Assembly (NCBI RefSeq): GCF_963676815.1
Contig: NZ_OY781365.1
Coordinates: 5,304,501-5,368,500 of the forward strand
Source: an uncultured Draconibacterium sp.
GTDB taxonomy: Bacteria > Bacteroidota > Bacteroidia > Bacteroidales > Prolixibacteraceae
DNA length: 64,000 nucleotides
Direction of reading: 5' to 3'
A program made the position numbers and the translations under genes. Below, piece by piece: positions 24,830 to 34,669 of the stretch; within the stretch, counting starts at the first letter, position 1, and every line of letters starts with the position of its first letter. Below the pieces are notes generated by a model that saw nothing but the letters and a program-made list of their open reading frames with translations, was not told the origin of the DNA and ran no database searches.

Positions 24830-26767
24830 ATGGATAGGAAATCGATTATTGGAATCGTTTTAATTTTTGTGATCCTGGTTGTATTTTCATTAATCAACCA
24901 GCCATCAAAAGAAGAAGTTGAAGCTGCAAAGCAACGACGCGATTCCATCGCTCAAGTTGAAGCTCAACAAGCGCTTGAACTGCAAAAAATGCAGGAACAG
25001 CAAGAATTGCAAAATGCAGCTATGGAGACCGATACCGCTGCGCAGAACCAAATGATGCAACAAAAAGTTGAAGAGCTTGGTGCATTTGGAACTGCAACTG
25101 CCGGAACTGAAGAGTTTACAACGCTCGAAAACAACCAGGTTAAAATTACCTTCTCAAATAAAGGTGGTCGTATTTACTCGGTTGAGTTGAAAGATTATGA
25201 AAGATATGATTCAACAAAGTTGGTTTTATTTGATGGGCCAGCAACAAAATTTGGTTTGAATTTCTTTGCTCAAAACAGAAGCATTAGTACTGATAACCTG
25301 TTTTTTAAACAAGTAGGGGGTGCCAAAAATGTTGTGGTAAACGGTCCTGAAGTTCCTAAAGGAGACGAAGGAAGAATAAAGTTTAACGCGGAAAATCCTG
25401 GAGGAAAAGAATCGGTTACTTTCCGTTTAGAGGTGGCGCCAGGTGATTTTATTGAGTACACTTATACTCTGTCGTATAACTCGTTTCTGGTTGGATTTGA
25501 TGTGAATATGCAGGGAATGAATAGCTATATTTCACGAAATCAATCGTACCTTAATTTTAACTGGGCTTTTGATGTACCGCGTCAGGAACACTATTCGCGA
25601 TTTGGTGAAGACCGTTATACTTATATGACTTATAAGTTTTTTGAAGACGAGGTTGATAACCTGGATAAAAATAAATCAGACGAAGAAAACCTGTCGACCA
25701 GTGTTAAATGGATTGGTTTTAAACAGTTGTTTTTCAACTCTACCATAATTGGCGATCAACCATTTCCAAACGCACAAGTACGTCAGGAAAAGTATGATTA
25801 CGAAGACAACAACTTTTACCTGGGGAATTTTAATGCCGATATTGCTATTCCATTCAACGGAACACAAAATGAAAAGGTTGGTATAAAATTCTATTTTGGT
25901 CCAAACCACTATCAAACCCTTAAACAATATGGGCTTGATATGGAGCGCCAAATCGATTTGGGATACGCAATTGTACGTCCGGTAAACCGTTACGTAATTA
26001 TTCCGGTATTTAACTGGTTACGTCGTTCTATCGACAACTTTGGTATAATCATTTTGCTGCTTACTTTGATGATTAAAGTTGTTCTATTCCCGTTTACCTA
26101 TAAATCATATATGTCTCAGGCAAAAATGCGTGCATTAAAACCTGAGGTAGATGAGATAAATGCCAAATTTCCCGGACAGGAAAAAGCCATGGAAAAGCAA
26201 CAAGCCACAATGGCGCTTTATCGAAAAGCGGGCGTAAATCCAATGGGAGGGTGTTTGCCAATGGTACTTCAGATGCCAATTTTGTTTGCCATGTTCTTTT
26301 TCTTCCCAACATCAATTGAGTTAAGAGGAGAAAGTTTCTTATGGGCTACAGATTTATCAACTTATGATTCAATTCTGAATTTACCATTCTCCATACCGAT
26401 TTATGGCGACCACGTAAGTTTATTCTGTTTGTTAATGACAGTAACTACCATTATTTCAACAAAACTGAATCAGTCGGCAACAACCAGCCAGGGAATGCCA
26501 GGAATGCAAACCATGATGTATATGATGCCGGTAATGTTCTTATTCCTGCTGAATAACTACCCATCAGGTTTGAGTTATTACTATTTCCTTGCTAACCTTA
26601 TTACCATTGGCCAGACCTACCTGATTCGCTCGTTTGTTGACGATGAGAAGATTAGAGCACAGCTGCAAGCCAATAAAAAGAAACCGGCGAAAAAACAGTC
26701 GAACTTTCAGAAACGTTTGGAAGAAATGGCTAAACAACGTGGTGTTCAAACTCCGAAGAAAAAATAG
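24830..26767 (+). CDS. yidC: membrane protein insertase YidC
   Basis: A 645-residue YidC/Oxa1/Alb3 insertase of the Gram-negative type. It has an N-terminal membrane anchor (KSIIGIVLIFVILVVFSLIN), a Gln/Glu-rich stretch, a large periplasmic beta-sandwich domain (about 95-390) and the conserved five-helix insertase core from about 405 (NFGIIILLLTLMIKVVLFPF, then GVNPMGGCLPMVLQMPILFA). It ends in a Lys-rich cytosolic tail (KKKPAKKQSNFQKRLEEMAK) suited to ribosome contact. It inserts inner-membrane proteins with or after SecYEG. The gene is tightly spaced after pyrG, an arrangement I believe is common in Bacteroidota, and ends in a shared bidirectional terminator. Confidence 0.97.
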   Translation: MDRKSIIGIVLIFVILVVFSLINQPSKEEVEAAKQRRDSIAQVEAQQALELQKMQEQQELQNAAMETDTAAQNQMMQQKVEELGAFGTATAGTEEFTTLENNQVKITFSNKGGRIYSVELKDYERYDSTKLVLFDGPATKFGLNFFAQNRSISTDNLFFKQVGGAKNVVVNGPEVPKGDEGRIKFNAENPGGKESVTFRLEVAPGDFIEYTYTLSYNSFLVGFDVNMQGMNSYISRNQSYLNFNWAFDVPRQEHYSRFGEDRYTYMTYKFFEDEVDNLDKNKSDEENLSTSVKWIGFKQLFFNSTIIGDQPFPNAQVRQEKYDYEDNNFYLGNFNADIAIPFNGTQNEKVGIKFYFGPNHYQTLKQYGLDMERQIDLGYAIVRPVNRYVIIPVFNWLRRSIDNFGIIILLLTLMIKVVLFPFTYKSYMSQAKMRALKPEVDEINAKFPGQEKAMEKQQATMALYRKAGVNPMGGCLPMVLQMPILFAMFFFFPTSIELRGESFLWATDLSTYDSILNLPFSIPIYGDHVSLFCLLMTVTTIISTKLNQSATTSQGMPGMQTMMYMMPVMFLFLLNNYPSGLSYYYFLANLITIGQTYLIRSFVDDEKIRAQLQANKKKPAKKQSNFQKRLEEMAKQRGVQTPKKK

Positions 26768-26786
26768 TTGAAGATATATTACAAAG

Positions 26787-26823
26787 AAAAGCCGACTAAG
26801 AAACATCTTAGTCGGCTTTTTTA
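26787..26823. terminator. bidirectional terminator between yidC and outer-membrane protein gene
   Basis: A perfect 15-bp stem AAAAGCCGACTAAGA/TCTTAGTCGGCTTTT with loop AACA, with T runs on both strands. It serves the convergent genes on each side. Confidence 0.95.
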
Positions 26824-26861
26824 TAACTCTTTCTTTTAATTGTTTTCTATGATGCTTGAAT

Positions 26862-27500
26862 TTAGAACAATAATCCAAGACTTATGGAGGCCATTTTATT
26901 GTGTAAATCGGGAGTATCTTTGTACACTTCAACAAAGCCCATATCGTAGTTTAAACCTACCTGCAATACTTTTTGGTTAAAAACCGGGAACTCCAATCCA
27001 AGCTCCAGCCCCAGGCCGGCATCAAAATCTTTGGTTTCAGTGTTCATATCATATTTAACACCGTCTAACTTGCCTTCAGCATCTAATTTGTAACTTAGGT
27101 ATGGTCCTACAGCAAAGTAGAACCGTTGTCCGTTTTTGAATCCGGCCTTTTCACCTGCCGAAAATTCAGCTTTTAGTGGCAAGGTTAAGTAGTCTAACTT
27201 ATTGGTAACATCTACATCAGCTTCAGTAAAATTTCTACCTTTTTGCTGATACATTAAGCCACTTTTCAGTGCAAATCCCTCGGTAAAATTGTATTTCCCG
27301 ATCAAACCTACAGATGGGCTGAATCGCACATCGCAATTGTTGGCAAGTTCAAGTAAATCAGACTGGCAAGCTGCCTCTGCATCTATTCTAACACCATAAC
27401 TCAATTGGGCTTTTGACATGAATGAAAAGCCGATGGTTAATACTCCAACCATTAAAATGGCACGAAGACTTTTTCCTGTAATTTTAATTTTCTGTTTCAT
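26862..27500 (-). CDS. outer-membrane beta-barrel protein (PorT-like family)
   Basis: A 212-residue protein with a signal peptide (cut near SKA/QLS, residue 31) and alternating amphipathic strands ending in the aromatic terminus SISLGLLF, as in small eight-stranded outer-membrane barrels annotated as porin family or PorT-like. Two Cys (in AACQSDL and NNCDVRF) could form a disulfide in a surface loop. No catalytic motif is seen. A TetR-type gene lies 83 bases upstream on the same strand and could control it. The function is unknown; it may be structural or transport-related. Confidence 0.75.
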   Translation of the reverse strand: MKQKIKITGKSLRAILMVGVLTIGFSFMSKAQLSYGVRIDAEAACQSDLLELANNCDVRFSPSVGLIGKYNFTEGFALKSGLMYQQKGRNFTEADVDVTNKLDYLTLPLKAEFSAGEKAGFKNGQRFYFAVGPYLSYKLDAEGKLDGVKYDMNTETKDFDAGLGLELGLEFPVFNQKVLQVGLNYDMGFVEVYKDTPDLHNKMASISLGLLF

Positions 27501-27583
27501 TTTTAATATTGTTTTCTATTTCTAATTGAATTGTATAATTTGAACTAATATCTAAAATATTCGAATTATAGTATAAAATTTTT

Positions 27584-28159
27584 TTAGGTACATATCCCGT
27601 AAAAAAACATATCAATCACATTATTTATCTTTTCAACAGACTCGTCAGTTGCATTTGATTTTGTCAATAAAGGAACTTCAAAACCAATCATACATGTTAA
27701 AATGGCTTCAGCAATAAAGTTTGTATCAACAGGTTTAAATTCATTTTTTTCGATACCCTCTTTAATGATTTCGCCAATCATATCTATTTCAATGTCTCGA
27801 TAGTTGTTACGAATCTTTTCAATAAATGAAAAAGTCGCCAGAAAATTATCATTTAGCGCAGTTGCCAGGTTGCCCCTTTGAACAAAACGTTTCATTCTGA
27901 TATTAACATAGCTTCTAAGTTTTTCAACAGCTGGTTTCGATACATTTATCGAGGCGTTTATTTCGTTTAACAGGTGCTCAGCTTCATGAGCAACAACAGC
28001 TTCAAATACTTCCTCCTTGTTTTTAAAATAGTAATAGAGCGAACTCTTTCCTTTTCCGGCAGCATAAGCTATATCGTCCATGGTAGTTTTTTTAAAACCA
28101 TAACGTTCAAAAACGACACCTGCTGCTTCAATTATTTGTTCTTTCGAATTTGCTCTCAT
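27584..28159 (-). CDS. TetR/AcrR family transcriptional regulator
   Basis: A 191-residue repressor. The N-terminal HTH is typical: SKEQIIEAAGVVFERYGFKK, then TTMDDIAYAAGKGKSSLYYYF and KNKEEVFEAVV. The C-terminal ligand/dimer domain follows. The start is ATG 28159 (MRANSKEQI); the longer frame would need a TTG. It is transcribed towards the outer-membrane barrel gene and diverges from the DUF2490 gene at 28338, so either may be its target. No clear palindromic operator was found in the 178-base divergent space. The ligand is unknown. Confidence 0.88.
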   Translation of the reverse strand: MRANSKEQIIEAAGVVFERYGFKKTTMDDIAYAAGKGKSSLYYYFKNKEEVFEAVVAHEAEHLLNEINASINVSKPAVEKLRSYVNIRMKRFVQRGNLATALNDNFLATFSFIEKIRNNYRDIEIDMIGEIIKEGIEKNEFKPVDTNFIAEAILTCMIGFEVPLLTKSNATDESVEKINNVIDMFFYGICT

Positions 28160-28337
28160 TATTTTATACTTAATTCGACGATTTTGTTCCAAATGTACAA
28201 GAAATTTTGTTGTATTAATAATAGGTATTACATGATATGAAGAAATTGAGCCATGAATTGTTGTTTTTTATCAGCGAAATGGAAGTTGACCTTTGAATTA
28301 TTAAAGTGATGAAACATTGTTTTTTATTTTTGCAGCC

Positions 28338-28979
28338 ATGCAAAAATACTACGTATTATTATTTGTCTTTATTAGCCTCAATAGTTTGGGCCAGGAACGA
28401 CGGTTTGAACTTTGGAATAAAACGCGGTTTAGTGTTGAGCCCTGGGAAAATATAAGTATAGATGTATCGGAGAAGATACATTACTCTACTCAAAATTCAG
28501 AATTAAGTCTAAAATACGGTGATATTTTTATTGGTCACGATATTCTCAATTGGCTCGAATATGGTGCAGGTTTTCGAATAAGTTATGTGAAGCTAGAAGA
28601 GGGCGAGTGGTTGCAAGAAAATCGTCCGATGCTTTTTGTCAATTTGGATAAAGATTTCGACAAAATCGAATTTGATTTTTATAATCGTTTTGAATACAGA
28701 AGTTACAAGGATGTAAAAAATTATTTCAGATACAGGCAGTCGTTACGCATGAAACTACCGGCATTAACCGGTTGGGGATTACAATTTTATTTGCAGGAAG
28801 AATCGTTTATAAAACTCAATGGTTACGGAACTCACCTGGCAAGGTTTTATTCGGGCTTAACAGCCTATGAAAAAGAACATTTTGAACTAAAAATCTACTA
28901 TGCCCTGCAAAAACAAGAAGTGCAGAGTAATTGGTTAACAAGCGATATAGTAGGATTGAATTTAAGTTTTGAAATTTAA
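28338..28979 (+). CDS. DUF2490 outer-membrane protein
   Basis: A 213-residue protein with a signal peptide (MQKYYVLLFVFISLNSL, cut near GQE). Its beta-rich body has the pattern FYNRFEYRSY...YFRYRQSLRMKLP typical of DUF2490, a family predicted to form a barrel in the outer membrane of Bacteroidota. It ends in the aromatic motif LNLSFEI. The start is ATG 28338, since the signal peptide begins there; a -7-like TATTTTTG lies just upstream. Function is unknown for the family. Confidence 0.82.
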   Translation: MQKYYVLLFVFISLNSLGQERRFELWNKTRFSVEPWENISIDVSEKIHYSTQNSELSLKYGDIFIGHDILNWLEYGAGFRISYVKLEEGEWLQENRPMLFVNLDKDFDKIEFDFYNRFEYRSYKDVKNYFRYRQSLRMKLPALTGWGLQFYLQEESFIKLNGYGTHLARFYSGLTAYEKEHFELKIYYALQKQEVQSNWLTSDIVGLNLSFEI

Positions 28980-29553
28980 TTAAAGGTTTAGTATTTAATT
29001 ACAACCGTCAGTAATAGGACGAAGAATATCTACAATCAGCAAATGATTTTAACTGCTATAAATGATTAATTATTGTAGTTTATTTCGGATAAAAATTTGC
29101 AATTCCAATCATTCAACCAAAATTTATTGTTTTCAGCTTATTCAGTTATGCAGATAAGTTCATAATATAAAGAATTAGTATAAATTAACACTTTGCTTTT
29201 TATTTATTGTATTCTACCTTTTGTTAATTATAAACGGTTTTTCAAATGTGTTATTCTAATATTTTCTAATTGCAACTAAAAAGTAAAATTCTGCCAGTAT
29301 TCTGTTTTTTATCACTTTTTGCTATCCTGAGATTTTACTTTGCATAATAGCAATCTCAAAATAATTAGAAATTTCTAAATACAACTTGGAATTATATTTC
29401 AACCATTTTCCCATTATTATGTTATATTGAAAAGAACAGCGAGTTATTACAACACTCTCTGTATGTGGGGGTTATTTGCAAATGAAAACTAGCTTAATAT
29501 CTTTGCACGATATACAAACCTATATTTTTTTTGAAGTATTAAAATGAGAAGTG
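28980..29553. other. 574-base gap upstream of the large T9SS protein
   Basis: AT-rich, with no convincing frame, repeat or RNA gene. Its only clear element is the promoter at 29475-29505. Confidence 0.5.
29475..29505 (+). promoter_or_regulatory. promoter of the T9SS beta-helix protein gene
   Basis: TTTG (29475-29478), exactly 19 bases, then TATCTTTG (29498-29505): a perfect match to the Bacteroidota -33/-7 consensus, 48 bases before the start codon. Confidence 0.75.
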
Positions 29554-32500
29554 ATGAGAAGGACGTTGCAGAATTATGGTAGTTACAATTATTTAAACCT
29601 CTTAGTTGTAATTGCATTAAGTTTTATTACATTTTCAGTTGGTGCAACCAACTATTATGTGAGTGCATCAGGAGATGATGGGAATTCAGGAACCAGCGAA
29701 TCTTTGGCTTGGAGAAGTTTGGCCAAAGTGAGCAGTACTACTTTTAAACCAGGAGATCAGGTTTTATTTCGAAAAGGAGACACATTTAACGGAACACTTA
29801 AGGTTAAAGGAAGTGGATCCGCTACTTCGCCAATTAAAATTGGAGCATACGGAAGTGGAGCCATGCCTGTAATAAGTGGATTATCGAAAGTAACAGGATG
29901 GGAGCTACACGAAAATGGAATTTACAAAGCTAGTATTGACAATATTAGCCAGCTAAATTTGGTATTATTAAATAGCAAACCGGTGGCGATGGGACGATAT
30001 CCTAACTCAGGATATTTAACTTTCGAGTCTCATTCAGGAACATCTACTATTATCGACAACGAATTAAGCAGCCAGCCTAACTGGACGGGCGCGGTTGCAG
30101 TTGTAAGAACAAATCATTGGATTATAGATCGGAATAAGATTACGAGCCACAGTGGAAAGACTATTACCTTTCAGGCATCATCAGGATATACTCCTCGTGA
30201 TGGCTTTGGATATTTTATTCAATCAGATTTAAGAACGCTTGATCAGAAAGGTGAGTGGTATTACAACAATGGGGTATTATATATGTATTTTGGCTCAGAT
30301 ACTCCAGGTTCGAACACAGTTGAGGTAGGGGTTGTGGATCAACTCGCCAACATGCAATTAATTCAATATATTGAATTTAATAATATTGAATTTAAAGGAG
30401 CAAACCAATACGGTTTATATGTTGATTATGCTGATAATATTAAGATTCAAGGCTGTCGGATTTCGGCAATCGGTCTTGATGGAATACATGCCAGAGGAGC
30501 AAAAAATCTGGAAGTAAGAAGTAATGTTGTCTCTAACTGTTTAAGCATTGGTGTAAAAACCAAATGGGACAGTAATGATGCAAAATTTATAGAGAATACA
30601 ATTACCGATATTGGAATGCTACCCGGTATGGGGGGAAGTGCCGACGGAACTTATATGGGATTGTCAACCAAAAGTAAAAATGCGCTTATTCAATACAATC
30701 ACATTGAAAGAGTTGGATACAACGGAATTGATTTCCATGGAGATAACTCGAAAGTGGAAAATAATTACGTGAATAAATTTTGTCAGTATAAAGATGATGG
30801 TGGCGGAATTTATTCATTTTTCGAGACGAATACAGCATTTCGATTTACGGGAGTAAAGATTCTTAATAACATTATTTTAAACGGAGGAGGTCATGAGGAA
30901 GACTATGGAGTGAATCCAAACTCTCCGAATCAGGTAGAAGGAATTTACACAGATGGATTAACAAACAGTTTCGAAATTGCCGGAAATACAATTGCTTATA
31001 CTGCTTCTGCCGGAATATTTTTGAATCAGCCCAGATGGCACAACATCCACAGTAATACACTTTTTGGAAACAAAAAAGCACAGTTTCACTGGAATAATCT
31101 GAAGATGAATGGTATTACTCCAGGTGGGAATGCGGTTTCAAATAATATAGTTTTTAATCCTAATACTGAGCAGCACAGTATGCACCTCTCAGATGGTCAT
31201 GGGGTGGAAATTTTAAGCTTCGGAACATCAAACAGTAATAAATATGTAACCATTGAAGGAGATAAACCTTCATTTTACACCGTTACCTATAACGGTTCGT
31301 GGAATAACGATTATTATGATTTGAATGAATGGAAAGCTACTTTTAACAGGGATATAAATTCCCAGCAATTTGAAACCCCGGCCAATGAGTATGTATTTGA
31401 ATATAACAATACAAAAAGCTCAAAAACAATTGCGCTTCGACGAGGGATGGTTGATTTAAACGGCAAAAAATACAGTGGAAGTATTACCATTTCTCCATAT
31501 TCGTCGGTAGTACTTTTACCCGATCCGGATGGCGACACTGATGGAAGTACGAACAAAATATATACGGAAGAAGAAATTTTTATTTGCGAAGGAGAATATT
31601 ACAATGGATGGGGCGAAAATGGTCAGTATCAGCGTACTCTTGTAGCTACTAACGGTGCAGATAGCGTTATAACAACAAACCTGGTTGTAAATCCAATATA
31701 CAATATCACTGAAAATATAAGCATCACACAAGGCGAAAACTACCTTGGCTGGAGCGAATCAGGTGTTTATGAAAATGTATATCAGAGTTCGACAGGTTGT
31801 GATAGTGTAATTACTACCATTTTAACCGTAACACAAAACGGGAATACTATACCGGACGCAGAAGGAATTATTGAGTACGTTACCATTTGCGAAGGAGAAT
31901 CGTACATGGGATTCACCGAAACAGGCGAGTATCAACGAACCGAAACAATAGCGGACAGCACTTCAGAGAAAGCCATAAATTTAATTGCCAGCGACAATTT
32001 TTCAAATGGCATTACCGATTGGAGAACATTTGCGGCAACAGGATATTCACTAAATATTTCAGCAGATGAACAGGAGTTTTACTCAGCACCTTCAAGTATG
32101 CGGATTGATTGTAGTGAAAATGGAGATATAATTCATTACATGCAATTAATTACCGGAGGCCAATTGATGGTGGAAAAAGGTAAAACCTACGAATTATCAT
32201 TTAACGCCAAAGCCACAACGCCATTTACCATCGGAAATTTAATTGTGGTAAAAGGAACAAGTCCTTGGACGGACTATGGCACATTTTCAGATCAAAAGCC
32301 TGGTATAACTACTGAATGGAGTACGGTTAAAGTTACATTTACAGCCAACTATACCGCCAACGATGCCACCTTCAGAATCTACCTGGGGAACAGTCTGCCT
32401 GCAGGTAACTCGTTGTACCTTGATGACTTTTTTTTTGCTGAAAAGTCGGAACAATCAAATTCTCAGACAAACTTAATTACCACTTTTCTTACCGTTTTAC

Positions 32501-34515
32501 CCACAAGCTATTCAGTTGAAAATGTAACTATCAGCGAAGGGGAGAATTATCAGGGATGGACAGAACCTGGAGAATACGAAAGGGTTTTAACATCAAAAAC
32601 GGGCTGCGACAGCATTGTAACAACCAATCTTACAGTTGTTTCTGCTATTTATTCGATTGAAGAAATAAGTATTTGTGAAGGTGAATCTTATTTGGGATGG
32701 ACGAGCTCGGGACGGTACGAACGAGTACTTACAAGCAACTCGGGAGCTGATAGTACCGTAACTACTATTTTGTGGGTTAATCCTGTTTATGCTATTTCTG
32801 AAGACATAGCGATTTTTGAAGGAGAAAGTTATCTTGGTTGGACAGAAAGCGGTGTGTATGAACAAACACTCTCAAGCGCGTATGGTTGCGATAGTATTGT
32901 CACTACAAACCTGACGGTTACTCCTAAAGAATCGAATTACTTTATACCTGCCTGGTATGGCGAGAATGGCCAGAACCACATGACTATTGGTGTTACAGCT
33001 GCGCGTATTAACTCGTTACCATTGGAGGCCGATGATGAAATTGCGATATTCGATGGCGATAGATGTGTTGGAGCATCGAAACTCTATGGTGAAATTCTTA
33101 CTGACAATCCTGACAGCTACCTTTTTATAAAGGTTTCGCAATGCGACGGAACAGGAATAGGTTTTACCGAGGGAAATAGTATTACATATAAGATTTACGA
33201 TGCCAGCGCACAGGAAGTAATTGCAGTAAACGGTATCACCTACAAAGATGATCTTGCAGAATGGATTACCAGCGGCAATTTTGTGTGTAACGGAACTTCG
33301 GTTGTTGAAATTAATACAACCATTGAAGCAGAGCCGATAACTCAGTCGATAAGCCTCGAAAAAGGTTGGAATATAATTTCATCGTTTGTAACACCTGCGG
33401 ATCCTGATTTAGGAATGATTATGACGGATATCCGTGATAATCAGCAGTTATTCAAGGTGCAGGACGAAATTGGGAATACCTACGAGTATTGGGGAAATAA
33501 AACCGGATGGCGAAACGAAATTGGCGCATTGCAAAATACCGAAGGCTACAAAGTACGGGTAAAAAATGATTGTATGCTGCAAATTACAGGTTTACCGGTA
33601 AGCTTACCTATGAACATACCTCTATCGTCAGGAGCTAATTTGGTCTCATTTCCCGTAAATGGAGCCGTTGACGCAATGGAAATTGTACAACCACTAATTG
33701 ATCAGGGCATAGTTGATAAAATCCAGGACGAAAAGGGAAATTCCATCGAATACTGGGGGAGTAGTATTGGCTGGATTAACGGCATCGGGGATTTCAGAGC
33801 AGGCGAAGGTTATTTATTTAACGTGAATTCCGATGCAACTCTGCTGATTGATGATGTATTTAATAAATCCAACTCGATACCGGAGGAGCTTCCAGCAACA
33901 GTTTATTTCAATGCAGATTTTATTGGGAATGGATTGAATCACATGAACATTAATATTACCAACTTAAACGAAACAAATCTTAAAGTTGGCGATGAAATAG
34001 CCGCTTTTGATGGCGATGTTTGTGTTGGCGCTATTCGATTAACAGAACGTCATCTGAGAAATAAAGTTGTAAGCATAAGTGCTTCTCTTTCTGATGATGA
34101 CTTAGCAAATGGCTTTACCGAAGGGCACGAGGTAACGCTTGTAACCTGGAATGCAGAAACCAATTCGGAACAAGAATTTCATCCAATAATTGATGGGCAA
34201 CAAGTTGTTTACCAAGGCCTGGTAAGTACGTTTGTTCAATTAAAAAACGATGACATAAACAATAATGCTGAGTTTGAAATGCTAATTGATGTATATCCAA
34301 ATCCGGCCACTGATTTTGTAACCATTAATTTCTCGGTTTTACCGGAACAAGAAACCAGAATAATTTTAACCGATTTAACAGGAAAGCAATTAGTAAACAA
34401 AGTGGTTGAAACAACCCTTGAAAGGTTAGATATACAGCCATATTCTGCCGGAATTTATATTGTTAGAGTTGAGAATAGTAGAAATTATAAAATAAGCAAA
34501 CTAATAATTGATTGA
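29554..34515 (+). CDS. multidomain T9SS cargo: parallel beta-helix, repeats, nested CBM-like domain
   Basis: A 1653-residue secreted protein. After a signal sequence (cut near VGA/TNYY) comes a right-handed parallel beta-helix of about 500 residues (YYVSASGDDGNSGTSES, many N-rich rungs), typical of polysaccharide lyases and epimerases; no specific active site is assigned. From about residue 670 there are six modules of about 46 residues with the pattern ICEGESYLGWTESGxYxR ... GCDSIVTTNLTV. The third is interrupted by a jelly-roll, CBM4/9-like domain (about 813-965; SDNFSNGITDWRTF to YLDDFFFAE). Two copies of an NHMTI/NHMNI ... FDGDRCVGA module (about 1130 and 1451) flank a tandem EYWGN/EYWGS repeat. 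The last 80 residues are a T9SS type A sorting domain (VYPNPATDFVTINF ... YIVRVENSRNYKISKLI). It is probably a surface or released polysaccharide-active protein. I start at ATG 29554, since the upstream GTG adds one residue only. Confidence 0.85.
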   Translation: MRRTLQNYGSYNYLNLLVVIALSFITFSVGATNYYVSASGDDGNSGTSESLAWRSLAKVSSTTFKPGDQVLFRKGDTFNGTLKVKGSGSATSPIKIGAYGSGAMPVISGLSKVTGWELHENGIYKASIDNISQLNLVLLNSKPVAMGRYPNSGYLTFESHSGTSTIIDNELSSQPNWTGAVAVVRTNHWIIDRNKITSHSGKTITFQASSGYTPRDGFGYFIQSDLRTLDQKGEWYYNNGVLYMYFGSDTPGSNTVEVGVVDQLANMQLIQYIEFNNIEFKGANQYGLYVDYADNIKIQGCRISAIGLDGIHARGAKNLEVRSNVVSNCLSIGVKTKWDSNDAKFIENTITDIGMLPGMGGSADGTYMGLSTKSKNALIQYNHIERVGYNGIDFHGDNSKVENNYVNKFCQYKDDGGGIYSFFETNTAFRFTGVKILNNIILNGGGHEEDYGVNPNSPNQVEGIYTDGLTNSFEIAGNTIAYTASAGIFLNQPRWHNIHSNTLFGNKKAQFHWNNLKMNGITPGGNAVSNNIVFNPNTEQHSMHLSDGHGVEILSFGTSNSNKYVTIEGDKPSFYTVTYNGSWNNDYYDLNEWKATFNRDINSQQFETPANEYVFEYNNTKSSKTIALRRGMVDLNGKKYSGSITISPYSSVVLLPDPDGDTDGSTNKIYTEEEIFICEGEYYNGWGENGQYQRTLVATNGADSVITTNLVVNPIYNITENISITQGENYLGWSESGVYENVYQSSTGCDSVITTILTVTQNGNTIPDAEGIIEYVTICEGESYMGFTETGEYQRTETIADSTSEKAINLIASDNFSNGITDWRTFAATGYSLNISADEQEFYSAPSSMRIDCSENGDIIHYMQLITGGQLMVEKGKTYELSFNAKATTPFTIGNLIVVKGTSPWTDYGTFSDQKPGITTEWSTVKVTFTANYTANDATFRIYLGNSLPAGNSLYLDDFFFAEKSEQSNSQTNLITTFLTVLPTSYSVENVTISEGENYQGWTEPGEYERVLTSKTGCDSIVTTNLTVVSAIYSIEEISICEGESYLGWTSSGRYERVLTSNSGADSTVTTILWVNPVYAISEDIAIFEGESYLGWTESGVYEQTLSSAYGCDSIVTTNLTVTPKESNYFIPAWYGENGQNHMTIGVTAARINSLPLEADDEIAIFDGDRCVGASKLYGEILTDNPDSYLFIKVSQCDGTGIGFTEGNSITYKIYDASAQEVIAVNGITYKDDLAEWITSGNFVCNGTSVVEINTTIEAEPITQSISLEKGWNIISSFVTPADPDLGMIMTDIRDNQQLFKVQDEIGNTYEYWGNKTGWRNEIGALQNTEGYKVRVKNDCMLQITGLPVSLPMNIPLSSGANLVSFPVNGAVDAMEIVQPLIDQGIVDKIQDEKGNSIEYWGSSIGWINGIGDFRAGEGYLFNVNSDATLLIDDVFNKSNSIPEELPATVYFNADFIGNGLNHMNINITNLNETNLKVGDEIAAFDGDVCVGAIRLTERHLRNKVVSISASLSDDDLANGFTEGHEVTLVTWNAETNSEQEFHPIIDGQQVVYQGLVSTFVQLKNDDINNNAEFEMLIDVYPNPATDFVTINFSVLPEQETRIILTDLTGKQLVNKVVETTLERLDIQPYSAGIYIVRVENSRNYKISKLIID

Positions 34516-34548
34516 AACACGATTTCAAAAAGTGTGAAATTTTAAACT

Positions 34549-34582
34549 ACCGAGGGTTTAGCTGTAAAGCTATGCCCTCGGT
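34549..34582. terminator. hairpin between convergent genes
   Basis: Stem ACCGAGGG/CCCTCGGT enclosing a smaller TAGC/GCTA stem. It separates the T9SS gene from fcl, which end towards each other. There is no strong T tract on either side, so it may be a REP-like palindrome doing terminator duty. Confidence 0.5.
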
Positions 34583-34669
34583 TAGTATAAGTGAGTTAAT
34601 TCAGGAAAAAAGACAAAATTTTAAATTTTATCCAGGTACATTATGTGATGTATTAGTTGGCCTCGTATT

